This document shows positions 8,178 through 17,068 of a DNA stretch of 64,000 nt, in pieces. The stretch comes from Lacisediminihabitans sp040549465 (lineage in GTDB: Bacteria; Actinomycetota; Actinomycetes; Actinomycetales; Microbacteriaceae): assembly GCF_040549465.1 (NCBI RefSeq), contig NZ_JBEPTL010000003.1, forward strand, positions 62,001-126,000, written 5' to 3'. Positions within the stretch are counted from its first letter, which is position 1; every line of letters begins with the position of its first letter. A program made the translations under genes and the position numbers. A model generated the notes under the pieces. That model was not told the DNA's origin and searched no databases. It saw only the letters and a list, made by a program, of their open reading frames with translations.

Positions 8178-9991
8178 CAGCCTGGCAAGATCGACCGCCC
8201 GTTAGCAGGCGGCAAGTTCGGCAGAACGAGCGCGGCGACGCGGTGGACTCGCAGGTGAGCCTTGCCCAGAACCCCACCGACCAGGCCGAATTTGGGCCTT
8301 TTCCCCGCGAGGGCTGGAATACGGATGCCCGTGCCACCGCCGCTCCGGAGGCTCCCGCTCGCACCGACGGCGTCGTCGTCAGAGGGCGCCGCGCCCAATT
8401 GCAGTTCCCCTCGCTGGCTCCCAAAGACCAGGCCCCGAAAGACCAGACCCCGCAGACTGAGGACGAGGCACCACAACAGACTCCGGATGTTCCGACTCCC
8501 GAGCCCCTTTCGTACATCACCCAGGGCCGTCCCCAGGTGCCGAGCTACGACGGACCCTCATTCCGTGGCCGCTCGAACTCTGCCGCGCCGGACCAGCCGA
8601 CGGATGCCTCCCAGGGCAGCGATGCCGAGAAGCCCTACCGCGAACGTGACTTCAGTCCGGAAGGTCGGCGTTCGACCTTCACCTCTGTTCCACGCGCCCA
8701 GGCCTGGACTCCGCCGGCAGCATCCACTGATGAGCCGAGCGAACTCGACTATCACACTCAGGCCGCTCCGGTTCCAGCCTCTGTGACGCCACCGCGTGTC
8801 GAAGAGCACCCTGCGAACAACGATGTGCCGCACAGCGAACGCACGATGACACGTCGCGAATTGCGTGCCCTCCAGCAGAGCAACGACCCGCTGCCCTTCG
8901 ACGCACCCTCGTCGCACACGACCTCGGCAGACCCCATCCGTCCTCGCGAGCGCCACGATGCCAGCCTGGCACCGGCCACCGGTCAGATTCCCCGGCAGGC
9001 CGACGCCCTGGCGGAGTTCGACGCACTGACCCATGCCGAGCCTGAGACAGTTTCCGAGAAGCCGGTCCCTTCGGATGAGTCGGTTATTTCCGAAGAACAG
9101 GTCGCCTCGGAAAGATCAGTGGCGACCGATCCCCCCCAGCTTGTGGAGCCGCCCAAGCTCTCCTCATTCCCGCTTTTCGTCGCGCCTGTGGCTGCTACGC
9201 CGCCTCCTGCCACTGAAGCGCCGGCCGTGGCCTCGGTTTTCGTCGCCTCGACCGACCCGGACGCTGCCGCAGAGGTCGTCCCCGCGGAGATCGTGGATGA
9301 CGAGCCGCATAACAAGCTTCCTGACTTCGATGACCTGCTCTTCCAGTCGCCGACAGCTGCGGAAACTCCTGTCGACGCTGAGTCCGTGGATGTCGAGCCC
9401 GTGGATGTCGAGCCGACACCCGTACCAGCCGACGTCGAAGAGAAGCCTTTCGGCCTTCTGCTCCAGGAGCCTGGCGAATCCGATGCCCATGAGGCCTACA
9501 CGCCTCCGGTCGGCCACTGGTCGACCCAGGCATCCATCGACGATGGAGAGCAAGCGCGTGACGGTAGTTTCAGTCGCAACGTGGGCGCCACCAGCGGTGC
9601 GATCACCACAAACGCGCTGGTCTTGCCGTCCATCCCCACCTCCGACGACATCCTGAGTCCGCTCAGCAGCACCGGCGAGATCCTGGTCACTGGTTCGATC
9701 AACCTGCCGAGCAGCATGGGTACCACCGGCGCTCTGCCCGCCCGCTACGACCACTCCGACGTCGATGCGCTGTTGGCCGCCGACGACCGAGAAGACTCGT
9801 CAGACCCCGACTCAGCGCCTGTTCGCGCCATTCGCGCGATCAGCACTCATACCTCATCGGGAGCGGTGATCACCACCGTCAAGCCCAAGGGCAACAATAG
9901 AATGCTCACCGTCGTCGCCATCTCAGCCGCCGTCGTAGCCGCCGGCATCGTGGCGCTTCTCGTCGCCGGAGTGATCTTCAAGATCTTCTAA
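8174..9991 (+). CDS. long acidic, proline-rich protein with C-terminal membrane anchor
   Basis: The 605-residue protein is almost entirely low-complexity and rich in Pro, Ala, Glu, Asp, Ser and Thr. It includes the tandem PKDQAPKDQTPQTEDEAP near residue 85 and a short repeat of the type VDVEPVDVEP near residue 412. One hydrophobic helix lies at the extreme C-terminus (about 580-601, VVAISAAVVAAGIVALLVAGV) after a basic KPKGNNR stretch. This suggests a tail-anchored protein with a large disordered cytoplasmic region. The ATG at 8174 overlaps the nadD stop, and an upstream in-frame start lies inside nadD. It sits between nadD and rsfS. The function is unknown. Confidence 0.7.
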   Translation: MTAWQDRPPVSRRQVRQNERGDAVDSQVSLAQNPTDQAEFGPFPREGWNTDARATAAPEAPARTDGVVVRGRRAQLQFPSLAPKDQAPKDQTPQTEDEAPQQTPDVPTPEPLSYITQGRPQVPSYDGPSFRGRSNSAAPDQPTDASQGSDAEKPYRERDFSPEGRRSTFTSVPRAQAWTPPAASTDEPSELDYHTQAAPVPASVTPPRVEEHPANNDVPHSERTMTRRELRALQQSNDPLPFDAPSSHTTSADPIRPRERHDASLAPATGQIPRQADALAEFDALTHAEPETVSEKPVPSDESVISEEQVASERSVATDPPQLVEPPKLSSFPLFVAPVAATPPPATEAPAVASVFVASTDPDAAAEVVPAEIVDDEPHNKLPDFDDLLFQSPTAAETPVDAESVDVEPVDVEPTPVPADVEEKPFGLLLQEPGESDAHEAYTPPVGHWSTQASIDDGEQARDGSFSRNVGATSGAITTNALVLPSIPTSDDILSPLSSTGEILVTGSINLPSSMGTTGALPARYDHSDVDALLAADDREDSSDPDSAPVRAIRAISTHTSSGAVITTVKPKGNNRMLTVVAISAAVVAAGIVALLVAGVIFKIF

Positions 9992-10033
9992 CGTGACCTG
10001 TTTCTCTTTTCTCCCCTCATTCCAAAGGATCCT

Positions 10034-10411
10034 GTGACTGCGACCGACCACGCCCGCGAACTGCTCCAGATCGCTGCATCAGCGGCCGATGCGAAGCAGG
10101 CGGAGGATCTCGTAGCCCTCGACGTCTCAGGCCCGCTGCCGCTCACCGACATCTTCCTGTTGGCTACAGGGCGCAACGAGCGCAACGTGGTCTCCATCGC
10201 CGGCGAGATCGAAGACAAGCTGATCGAGAGCGGTGCCAAGCCGCTGCGCCGCGAGGGTCGCGCTGAGGGGCGCTGGATCCTGCTCGATTTCGGTGATCTC
10301 GTGGTGCACGTCTTCCATGAGGAAGACCGCATGTATTACTCGCTCGAGCGCCTCTGGAAAGACTGCCCGGTCATCCCGATCGATCTCCCCGTTCGCGAGA
10401 ACGCCGAGTAG
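10034..10411 (+). CDS. rsfS: ribosome silencing factor RsfS
   Basis: RsfS binds L14 on the 50S subunit and blocks subunit joining in stationary phase or starvation. The 125-residue protein shows the family core: AEDLVALDVSGPLPLTDIFL, then EGRAEGRWILLDFGDLVVHVF and the conserved RMYYSLERLW. The GTG start follows the ribosome-binding sequence AAAGGA. nadD-rsfS neighbourhood is widely conserved, and here the two are separated only by the acidic membrane protein. Confidence 0.96.
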   Translation: MTATDHARELLQIAASAADAKQAEDLVALDVSGPLPLTDIFLLATGRNERNVVSIAGEIEDKLIESGAKPLRREGRAEGRWILLDFGDLVVHVFHEEDRMYYSLERLWKDCPVIPIDLPVRENAE

Positions 10412-10428
10412 CTCCGGCTGCTGGCACG

Positions 10429-11379
10429 GTGTCTCCTGCGGTGCCGTCGTGGCAGGGGCCGACGGATGATCTCGAGCGCCTGCGAGCCGTCGTGGACCGT
10501 TGGGCTGCTGCGACCGCACTCGACGAACTGGTCGCGGCGTTCGGCGGGGTGGTTCCCTCCCTGACCGGCAGCGAACGCCTTCGCTGGCTCGATTCCTTCT
10601 CGGCTGCGCACTGGGATTTTCGTCGCGGCCGTGAGCGTAACCTCGCGGATGCCGTCGCGCTCGAACCTGCACAGGAGCGACTGGTACTCGCACTCGCGCC
10701 GGAACTCGGGCTCGCCGACATCCACCAGCCGTCGCGCGCACGCTACGAGAGTGTGCTGATGACCGGTGGGATGATCCGGGCGGGGATCGTGAAGCCGCGG
10801 TTCGTGGCCGAACTGCTCGATGCCGGACTCGACATCGGCACCGTTACCTTTCTCGGCGGCTTTCGCGATTTCGCCGGTGACGAGATCGAGCTCGCCCGTG
10901 CCCTCGGAGTCAGGGGCGACAACGAGTTCGACGCGATGGTAGCCGGTATGGAACTCGCCTTCGGCCCGCTCGGCGAACCCGAAGTCGAGGAGTTCCTGGG
11001 CGAGAGCAGCAACGCCTCCTGGTGCGAATACTCCTGGCAGACGGGCAGTACTCGGCTCAGCGTGATCGCTGCGCCCTCATCCGCGCCGAAGGTTCGACGC
11101 GCCAATACCGCCGACACCTACAGGTTCTGGGCAGAGCACCGTCGGGCGAATGTTGACAGCTCCGTGCTGCTCGTCACCACCCCGATCTACGTCCCGTACC
11201 AGGGGGCAGGCGCCGTCGAGATACTGGGCCTCGACTACGGACTCGCCGTGGAGACCGTCGGGGTCAGCGCGACTGCGAGTGATCTGGGGGAGTACAGCCA
11301 GCCCTTCCTGCCTCGCCATCATCTGCAGGAGTTGCGGGCGGCCATCGGCGCGATGCTGTCACTGCGCGCGCGACTCTGA
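10429..11379 (+). CDS. conserved hypothetical protein downstream of rsfS
   Basis: This 316-residue cytosolic protein has no signal peptide or membrane segment, a helical N-terminal half and a mixed alpha/beta C-terminal half. Distinct blocks are GMIRAGIVKPRFVAELLDAG, RDFAGDEIELARALGVRG and VVTTPIYVPYQGAGAVEILG, but I do not recognise a family. It starts 17 bases after rsfS, so it is probably in the same transcript. Codon use matches its neighbours, which argues for a resident gene. The GTG start is taken as the first in-frame start after rsfS. Confidence 0.55.
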   Translation: MSPAVPSWQGPTDDLERLRAVVDRWAAATALDELVAAFGGVVPSLTGSERLRWLDSFSAAHWDFRRGRERNLADAVALEPAQERLVLALAPELGLADIHQPSRARYESVLMTGGMIRAGIVKPRFVAELLDAGLDIGTVTFLGGFRDFAGDEIELARALGVRGDNEFDAMVAGMELAFGPLGEPEVEEFLGESSNASWCEYSWQTGSTRLSVIAAPSSAPKVRRANTADTYRFWAEHRRANVDSSVLLVTTPIYVPYQGAGAVEILGLDYGLAVETVGVSATASDLGEYSQPFLPRHHLQELRAAIGAMLSLRARL

Positions 11380-11474
11380 TGGGTTGTGCCGCTTCCGGTT
11401 TGGCGCACCGGCGAGATGTAGTAATCTTGACAAGTTGTCTCGTCCGCCGGTTCGTTCGGCGGGCTCGACGGTAT

Positions 11475-11548
11475 GGGTCCATGGCGCAGCCTGGTAGCGC
11501 ACCTGCATGGCATGCAGGGGGTCAGGGGTTCGAATCCCCTTGGATCCA
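11475..11548 (+). tRNA. tRNA-Ala (anticodon GGC)
   Basis: A full cloverleaf can be drawn. Acceptor GGGTCCA pairs with TGGATCC (one G-T), the D arm is GCGC...GCGC, and the anticodon stem CCTGC/GCAGG encloses loop ATGGCAT with anticodon GGC. The T arm is AGGGG-TTCGAAT-CCCCT. The discriminator base is A and a complete CCA is not encoded. The gene is followed directly by a terminator. Confidence 0.95.
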
Positions 11549-11566
11549 CCCGGAATCGATTGGTGT

Positions 11567-11600
11567 AAAGTCCCCGTGATCGTCAGATCGTGGGGACTTT
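11567..11600 (+). terminator. intrinsic terminator after tRNA-Ala
   Basis: AAAGTCCCCGTGAT and ATCGTGGGGACTTT form a 14-base inverted repeat with one mismatch around CGTCAG, ending in TTT, 19 bases after the tRNA. It is roughly symmetrical and may also stop transcription arriving from the minus strand. Confidence 0.8.
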
Positions 11601-11675
11601 CTCGCTGTCGGGCGCCCCACTTATTCGGGCGTTGCGGCGACCTCAGGGGACTTCACAACATCCCGGTGCTGGATG

Positions 11676-12764
11676 CTAGCGCGCGCGGTCCAACACTGCG
11701 TCGATCATCGGGTTCACGGCATCACGGAGCGCGGTATCGATCATTGGCCGGTCGAGTACTGCCCTTGCCCGTCGCGCGTGTTCCTGCACCAAACCCTCGG
11801 CGAAGGCGCGGGCGCCGCAGATTTCCAGCCGGCCTCGCACATGCTCGGCTTCCCGCTCGTTCAGGTCGGATTTGCCGATGAACGGCTTGATACTGAACCA
11901 GGCATTTGTCGTGGCAGCGTGCGCCACGAGGACCGTGCGTTTGCCCTCGCGCAGGTCGCTCAGGGTGGACTTGCCGGTCAGGTGCTCCGATCCGAAGACC
12001 CCGAGCAGGTCGTCGACGACCTGGTAGGCGACGCCGAGTTCACGGCCGAAGTCACCGAGAGCGCGGACGACAGCGTCCGAGGCATGGGCCAGCACGGCCC
12101 CCGACTGTAACGGTGCCTCGAAGGAGTAGACCGCTGTTTTCGCCCTGCCCACCCGGAGGATGTTCTCGACCGTCGGCATCTCTTCGGACAGGGACAGTTC
12201 CACATCGAGCATTTCGCCGCCGGCGCTCTCGAAGATCGCCTCGTCGAAGATATCCCGCAGCCGGGCGCGAACTCCGTCCTGGCACTCGAGCGCGTCGAAC
12301 AAGCGGCTGGCTCCGGCCAGTGCGAGGTCGCCAGCGATGATCGCTGCCGACCGTCCGCGGTGCTCAGCGATCGGTGTGGGGATTCCAGCCGTGGTGGCGG
12401 AATCCCGATAGCTTCCCGACACGTTGGGGATGCCGCGTCGAAAGAAGTCGCGATCGATCACGTCGTCATGCACGAGCAGTGCCGCATGCAGCAACTCGAA
12501 TGCCGCGCCCACCCGTGAGGCAGCCCGATGATCCGCGCCACCCAGCGCTTCGTAGACAGCTAGCACCAGGCGAGGACGAAAGTGCTTGCCGCCTGCCGTA
12601 CTGCGCTCCAGCACCGTCCAGAGCTCGACGTACTCAGACCCGAGGGAGGCGGCCCGCCGCTTCGCGACACTGAAGAAACCGTCGAGAACCGCATCGACGC
12701 CATCCAAGCGTGCCCCTGTGTCCACCGGCAAGGGGAGTCTTTCCATCTCTCCAGAATAGGCCAC
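11676..12764 (-). CDS. polyprenyl (geranylgeranyl-type) diphosphate synthase
   Basis: This trans-prenyltransferase condenses isopentenyl diphosphate with allylic diphosphates to feed menaquinone, carotenoid or polyprenyl-lipid synthesis. The 362-residue protein has GGKHFRPRLVL near residues 58-68, the first Asp-rich motif HDDVID at 99-104 and the second as DDLLGVFG at 251-258. The DDLLG form of the second motif is frequent in actinobacterial IdsA/CrtE-like enzymes. The GTG at 12764 is given, but the ATG six codons later (MERLPLPV) is an alternative because a GGAGAG sits directly before it. Product chain length cannot be read by eye. No partner pathway gene lies next to it. Confidence 0.9.
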   Translation of the reverse strand: MAYSGEMERLPLPVDTGARLDGVDAVLDGFFSVAKRRAASLGSEYVELWTVLERSTAGGKHFRPRLVLAVYEALGGADHRAASRVGAAFELLHAALLVHDDVIDRDFFRRGIPNVSGSYRDSATTAGIPTPIAEHRGRSAAIIAGDLALAGASRLFDALECQDGVRARLRDIFDEAIFESAGGEMLDVELSLSEEMPTVENILRVGRAKTAVYSFEAPLQSGAVLAHASDAVVRALGDFGRELGVAYQVVDDLLGVFGSEHLTGKSTLSDLREGKRTVLVAHAATTNAWFSIKPFIGKSDLNEREAEHVRGRLEICGARAFAEGLVQEHARRARAVLDRPMIDTALRDAVNPMIDAVLDRAR

Positions 12765-12850
12765 GACGGCGAACTAATCAGCTGGCTGAGCATCGGATTC
12801 TTCGGGATCCTTCTTCTTCGGCGGTGCTCACCTGGTGATGCGCGCTCCTT

Positions 12851-13633
12851 TCAGGCGCCCGCGCCGCCGTCGACCGGCACGATCGCGCCGGTCACCATGG
12901 ACGCGCGATCGCTCAGCAGCCACGCAGCCGCCTCTGCAACCTCGCGGGGCTCGGCCATCCTGCCGAGTGGGATCGACGCGTTGATGTGCTTGACGATGCC
13001 GGGGGTCGCCGCCTCCCACGAGGCGATCATCTCGGTAGCGGTTCCGCCAGGGGTGATGCCGTTCACCCGAATACCGTGAGGGGCCCAGCTCACGGCGGCG
13101 CTCTCCGTGATGCTGTTGAGCGCACGCTTCATGGCGCCGTATGCGGGGAGGTCGGGGTTTGCACGCCGGCTGCCGATGCTCGAGGTGTTGACGATCGCCC
13201 CGCCGCCGTTCCGGCGCATGAGCGCGGCCTCGGCGGTCATGGCGGTCCAGTGCGCGCGGAAGTTCACGGCGAACTGCTCGTCGATGTCCTCGTCGCTGGT
13301 GGCGTCGAGCGGGCCGGGCTGCTGGATGGCCGCGCCGTTGTTGAAGGCACCATCGAGCCGTCCGTGCAGCTCATCGACGCGGTCGACGGCGGCGCGGATG
13401 CTGGCGCGGTCGGCGAGGTCCAGAGTGACAGCGTCGGCGACACCGCCATCCTCGCGGATCTCGGTGACGAGCGCCGCGAGGGCGTCGGTGCTGCGGGCGG
13501 CGAGCACGACGGCGGCGCCCTCCCGGGTGAAGAGCCGGGCCGCAGCTGCCCCGATGCCGCGGCTGGCGCCGGTGATGAGGACGACCTTGCCGGTGAGCAG
13601 GCCGATGGGTGTGTTGTCTGTGTTGTGTGTCAT
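12851..13633 (-). CDS. short-chain dehydrogenase/reductase (SDR)
   Basis: The classical SDR fold is clear in 260 residues. The cofactor loop is TGASRGIG at 21-28, followed by FNNGAA, the SSIGS catalytic-Ser segment, Y165-x3-K169 (YGAMK) and a C-terminal VTGAIVPVDGGAGA. The likely reaction is NAD(P)-dependent oxidation/reduction of an alcohol or carbonyl, with unknown substrate. The ATG at 13633 gives a normal N-terminus, and the longer frame upstream runs into the divergent regulator gene. It is divergent from an MmyB-type regulator, a common actinobacterial pairing in which the regulator controls the SDR. Confidence 0.88.
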   Translation of the reverse strand: MTHNTDNTPIGLLTGKVVLITGASRGIGAAAARLFTREGAAVVLAARSTDALAALVTEIREDGGVADAVTLDLADRASIRAAVDRVDELHGRLDGAFNNGAAIQQPGPLDATSDEDIDEQFAVNFRAHWTAMTAEAALMRRNGGGAIVNTSSIGSRRANPDLPAYGAMKRALNSITESAAVSWAPHGIRVNGITPGGTATEMIASWEAATPGIVKHINASIPLGRMAEPREVAEAAAWLLSDRASMVTGAIVPVDGGAGA

Positions 13634-13670
13634 GAACACAGTGTCAGTCCGGCCGCCAGGCCGGATGCAG

Positions 13671-13701
13671 GCACAGACAGTACTAGGGTCCGCCTCTGTG
13701 C
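13671..13701. promoter_or_regulatory. inverted repeat in the SDR/MmyB divergent promoter
   Basis: GCACAGA at 13671-13677 and TCTGTGC at 13695-13701 are perfect reverse complements with a 17-base spacer, placed between the two divergent starts. A smaller dyad, CCGGCC-GCCA-GGCCGG, lies just to its left. It is a candidate operator for the adjacent regulator. Confidence 0.4.
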
Positions 13702-13719
13702 AGCGTGCAGACTGGGAAG

Positions 13720-14577
13720 ATGGATAAGCAGGAACTCGCGGCATTTCTCCGCAGCCGACGCGAGCGGCTCCGGCCGGAGGACGTTGGCCTCAGGTCGGGT
13801 CCGCGGCGGAGAACCCCAGGGCTCCGCCGTGAGGAGGTTGCGGTGCTTGCGCATATTTCCACCGAGTACTACATCCGACTCGAGCAGGGTACGGCGCCAC
13901 GCCCGTCGAGCGAGGTTCTCGCCGGGATCGCGGGCGCGCTGCGACTCACTGATGCGGAGTCCAGTCACCTCCACGTTCTTGCGGGCACCGCACCGATCCT
14001 GACCGGCTTACACCGCCGCGATGTCCGTCCGAGTATCCTCGCCCTCCTTGAGCGGCTTCCTCAGACTGCTGCTTTCGTGACGTCCGCGGCGTTCGAGGTG
14101 CTGGCGTGGAACGATCTCGCGGCTGCACTGATGGAGGACTTCGCCAGTCTTGCCCCCGAGGATCGCAACCTCGCGCGGACGGCATTCCTCGGGCCGGCGC
14201 GATCCGACGTGAATCTGTATGGGGTCTCCGACGCTGCCGAGTTCCGGCGCCACGTCGTTATGGAGCTCCGTGCAGCCCTCGCCCGGTATCCCTCGGATCC
14301 GGCGATAGCCGACCTCGTGACGGAACTTCGCGACGGCAGCACGGAGTTCGCCCGACTCTGGGAACGGCACGACGTGCAGTCGACACCGATGCTCACGAAG
14401 ACATTCCGGCACCGCACCGTCGGGGAGATCACCGTCGATTGCGACTCCCTGACGCTCTCCGACAGCGACCAGCACCTCGTGCTGTACACCGCGCCACAGG
14501 GATCCCGCGACGCCGAGGCGCTGGCTCTTCTGAATGTCCTGGGGATCGAGAGCGTCAACGCCGGCAGATCGCGGTGA
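13720..14577 (+). CDS. MmyB-like XRE-family transcriptional regulator
   Basis: The 285-residue protein starts MDKQELAAFLRSRRERLRPE. It has an N-terminal helix-turn-helix (GLRREEVAVLAHISTEYYIRLEQG at about 40-62), then the MmyB-type ligand-binding domain with AFEVLAWNDLAAALMEDF and TVGEITVDCDSLTLSDSDQHLVLYTA. Such regulators typically repress an adjacent SDR gene and bind fatty-acyl or similar hydrophobic ligands. The ATG at 13720 is chosen because GGGAAG lies just before it and the family starts this way. A start five codons upstream also exists. Confidence 0.88.
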   Translation: MDKQELAAFLRSRRERLRPEDVGLRSGPRRRTPGLRREEVAVLAHISTEYYIRLEQGTAPRPSSEVLAGIAGALRLTDAESSHLHVLAGTAPILTGLHRRDVRPSILALLERLPQTAAFVTSAAFEVLAWNDLAAALMEDFASLAPEDRNLARTAFLGPARSDVNLYGVSDAAEFRRHVVMELRAALARYPSDPAIADLVTELRDGSTEFARLWERHDVQSTPMLTKTFRHRTVGEITVDCDSLTLSDSDQHLVLYTAPQGSRDAEALALLNVLGIESVNAGRSR

Positions 14578-14636
14578 CTGGATGAACCCTCAGGGGAGGT
14601 AGTACGCGGGAATCAGCAGCGTCACCGCGCTTTCGA

Positions 14637-16301
14637 TCAGCGGGCGATGATCTTTCCGGGGTTGAAGGTGCCCTTCGGATCGGTGGCGTCGAACAGTCCC
14701 TGCATCACTGCGACGCCGCCGGAGGAGATGTCCTGTTCGAGCCATGGCGCATGCTCCAGCCCGACACCGTGATGGTGCGAGATGGTGGCGCCGGAGTCGA
14801 TGAAGGACTGTTGGATGGAGCTCTTCACGACGTCATACTGCGCAAGCGGCTCGTCGTTGTGGGCGAACGCGAAGGTGAAGTAGAGGCAGGCGCCGGTGTG
14901 GTAGGAGTGCGAGAGGTGGGCCATGATCCACCCGTCGACGCCGATCTCCTTGTACGCGCCATTGGCCGCGGCGAACGCGTTGTCATACACGGTGGCGAGC
15001 TTCGCCCACGGTGCTGCCGTCTCGGAGACATCCGCCGCCGCACCGCGGTCGAGCAGGAAGTCACGCAGGTACGGGGTGTCGAATTTCTTCTGGTCGTAAA
15101 GAACGCCGGGGCCTTTGCCGATCGCAATGCCTCCGTGCTTCTTGACGATGGCGCCGACGATTTTCTTCTGTCGGGCCACATGGGACGCGCTGCCCTCGTA
15201 GCCGATGAAGGAGAGGCACATCTGGTCGATCTTCCAGCCCTTCGCCTTCAGGAAGCGCTGCAGACCCTGGGTGACCATCTTGGAGATGCCTTTGCTCTCC
15301 TTGCTGGTGGCGAAGGAGAAGCCGGTCTCGCGGGCATCGGAGACACGGGTGACGGATGGCGTCGCGTCACTCTCCGAGATCGCGTGCATCGCTTCCAGGC
15401 CCGCCTTCCAGTTCGGGAAGAGGTAGGCGATGATCTCACGCACCGCAGGAATTCGGTGCACCTGCACGGTGACCTCGGTGATCACACCGAGGCGTCCCTC
15501 GCTGCCGACGATCATCTCGCGCACGTTCGGACCCGTCGACGCACTCGGGATCGCACGGATGACGAGGGTTCCGTCCGGACGCACCACCCGCAGACCGCGG
15601 GCGATGTCGGCGATGTCGCCGTACTTGTCAGACTGCATGCCGGAAGAACGGGTCGCCACCCAGCCGCCGAGCGTGGAGTGCGTGAAGCTGTCGGGGAAGT
15701 GACCGAGCGTCCAGCCCTTCGCGGTGAGCTGCGCTTCGAGGTCGGGGCCGAGAGCGCCGGCCTCGATGCGGGCCAGACCTGACCCCTCGTCGATGTCGAG
15801 CACCCTGTTCAGCCGGCCGAGGTCGAGGGAGATGACAGTTCGCGCCTCGGTGGCCAGCGGTTCAAGGCTACCGACGATATTGCTACCACCGCCGAAGGGG
15901 ATGATGACAGCATCCGCTGCCACCGCGGCATCCACGATCTGCTGCACTTCGGCCTCGTCGGCCGGGTAGACGACGACATCGGGTGTGCGGTCGAGGCGGC
16001 CCGAGCGCACGCGGATGAGATCGCGGACGCTCTTGCCGAAGGTGTGCACGACACGCTCCATGGCATCCGTGGTGGCGTTCGACTCGCCGACGATTCCGCG
16101 CAGCGTCGTCACGAACTCGCTGGACGCGCGGCTCTCTGGCACCGTGACGTCGTCGAAAGAGGCCAGTGCACTGGCCGTGCTGTTGACGTCGATGCCGACC
16201 GCCATCTGCACGAAAGGCGCGAAACCCGGCTTGTCTTCGTGGTGGAAACCTACCCCGTCGACGCCCCAGCCCCACCACTTCATGTGTTTGACGTGGGTCA
16301 C
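14637..16301 (-). CDS. alkylglycerone-phosphate synthase (FAD-dependent ether-lipid enzyme)
   Basis: This family replaces the acyl chain of acyl-dihydroxyacetone-phosphate with a fatty alcohol to form the ether bond. The 554-residue protein has the N-terminal MKWWGWG signature shared with AGPS, FAD-binding PFGGGSNIVG around 135-144, SSGMQSDKYGD from 219, TGPNVREMIVGSEGRLGVIT around 256-275, and the C-terminal SHHHGVG with His at 509-511, the AGPS active-site histidine block. It ends in GTFNPGKI. The GTG at 16301 overlaps the acyltransferase stop (GTGA) and has an AGAGGGGG ribosome-binding site upstream. It is the third gene of a tightly coupled minus-strand operon. A generic FAD-linked oxidase is less likely given the AGPS-specific motifs. 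Confidence 0.88.
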   Translation of the reverse strand: MTHVKHMKWWGWGVDGVGFHHEDKPGFAPFVQMAVGIDVNSTASALASFDDVTVPESRASSEFVTTLRGIVGESNATTDAMERVVHTFGKSVRDLIRVRSGRLDRTPDVVVYPADEAEVQQIVDAAVAADAVIIPFGGGSNIVGSLEPLATEARTVISLDLGRLNRVLDIDEGSGLARIEAGALGPDLEAQLTAKGWTLGHFPDSFTHSTLGGWVATRSSGMQSDKYGDIADIARGLRVVRPDGTLVIRAIPSASTGPNVREMIVGSEGRLGVITEVTVQVHRIPAVREIIAYLFPNWKAGLEAMHAISESDATPSVTRVSDARETGFSFATSKESKGISKMVTQGLQRFLKAKGWKIDQMCLSFIGYEGSASHVARQKKIVGAIVKKHGGIAIGKGPGVLYDQKKFDTPYLRDFLLDRGAAADVSETAAPWAKLATVYDNAFAAANGAYKEIGVDGWIMAHLSHSYHTGACLYFTFAFAHNDEPLAQYDVVKSSIQQSFIDSGATISHHHGVGLEHAPWLEQDISSGGVAVMQGLFDATDPKGTFNPGKIIAR

Positions 16302-17068
16302 TTCGCTGCCCCCTCTGATGGCAATTGTCCATTGGTCGATCCGGACTGACCAAGAATACGGGCAGAGTTCGCATCCCGCAGGCGCAGGATCTCGAGTCGT
16401 ACACGTTCGGTGAAATCGGTGGCTGATTCGCCTATCGCGGCGGTCATCGGTTCGCCGAATACCACGCCCACAGGATGCCGTCCACGCTTCGGCCAATTCG
16501 TACCCCGAGGGTGTGCAATGTGGACGCCGATCAGCGCAACGGGCAGGCAGGGTAAAGAGCAGGAGGTGGCGAGGGCCGCGGCTCCCGGCTTGAAGTGACC
16601 GAACTCGCCATCCTTGGAACGCGTGCCCTCCGGGAAAATCAACAGAGGGATGCCGCGCTGGAGCAGAGATTTCGCGCTGATACTGCGCGGAACCTTACGC
16701 GTCCGTTCCACGGGAAAGGCGTTGAAGAATAGCGCAGTGAGACCGCGTCGCCACCAGACGTCGAAGAAGTAGTCGGCTGCCGCGCCCGCGGCCAGGTAAC
16801 GGGCGAGCCGGCGGGGGAGGGCTCCGAAGATGAGTGGGGTGTCGAGGTGGCTACCGTGGTTGGCCACGACGATGAAACCACCCTTCACGTTCTTCACGTT
16901 CTGCTGTCCGGTGACGGTGACGCGGGTCAGCCGCCAGACGAGTGGTTTCAACAGGCCCCGCTGGGCCACGAAACGGGCGGCCGCGTGCGACCGAGAGGTG
17001 AAACGGTCACGCACGGGCGTGGCCGTCGAACGAACGCTTCCCGCGTTCGGGTGTGTTCCTGTGGTCAT
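16298..17068 (-). CDS. PlsC-type 1-acyl-glycerol-3-phosphate acyltransferase
   Basis: The 256-residue protein carries the LPLAT acyltransferase motifs: block I NHGSHLD (His71, Asp76), a basic/hydrophobic middle region, and block III FPEGTRSKDG from about 145. These catalyse acyl transfer to lysophosphatidate-like acceptors at the membrane face. It overlaps the upstream SDR gene and the downstream alkylglycerone-phosphate synthase gene by 4 bases each, so the three are translationally coupled. The context suggests it acylates either DHAP or the sn-2 position of 1-alkyl-glycerol-3-phosphate. Sequence alone cannot separate these. Confidence 0.88.
   Translation of the reverse strand: MTTGTHPNAGSVRSTATPVRDRFTSRSHAAARFVAQRGLLKPLVWRLTRVTVTGQQNVKNVKGGFIVVANHGSHLDTPLIFGALPRRLARYLAAGAAADYFFDVWWRRGLTALFFNAFPVERTRKVPRSISAKSLLQRGIPLLIFPEGTRSKDGEFGHFKPGAAALATSCSLPCLPVALIGVHIAHPRGTNWPKRGRHPVGVVFGEPMTAAIGESATDFTERVRLEILRLRDANSARILGQSGSTNGQLPSEGAAK

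Noticed and set aside
11442..11462. CCGCCG/CGGCGG hairpin just before tRNA-Ala as an attenuator
   Set aside because: Probably part of the tRNA precursor leader; no T-run follows and the tRNA starts 13 bases later.
14751..15782. 343-codon plus-strand frame
   Set aside because: Antisense to the alkylglycerone-phosphate synthase gene.
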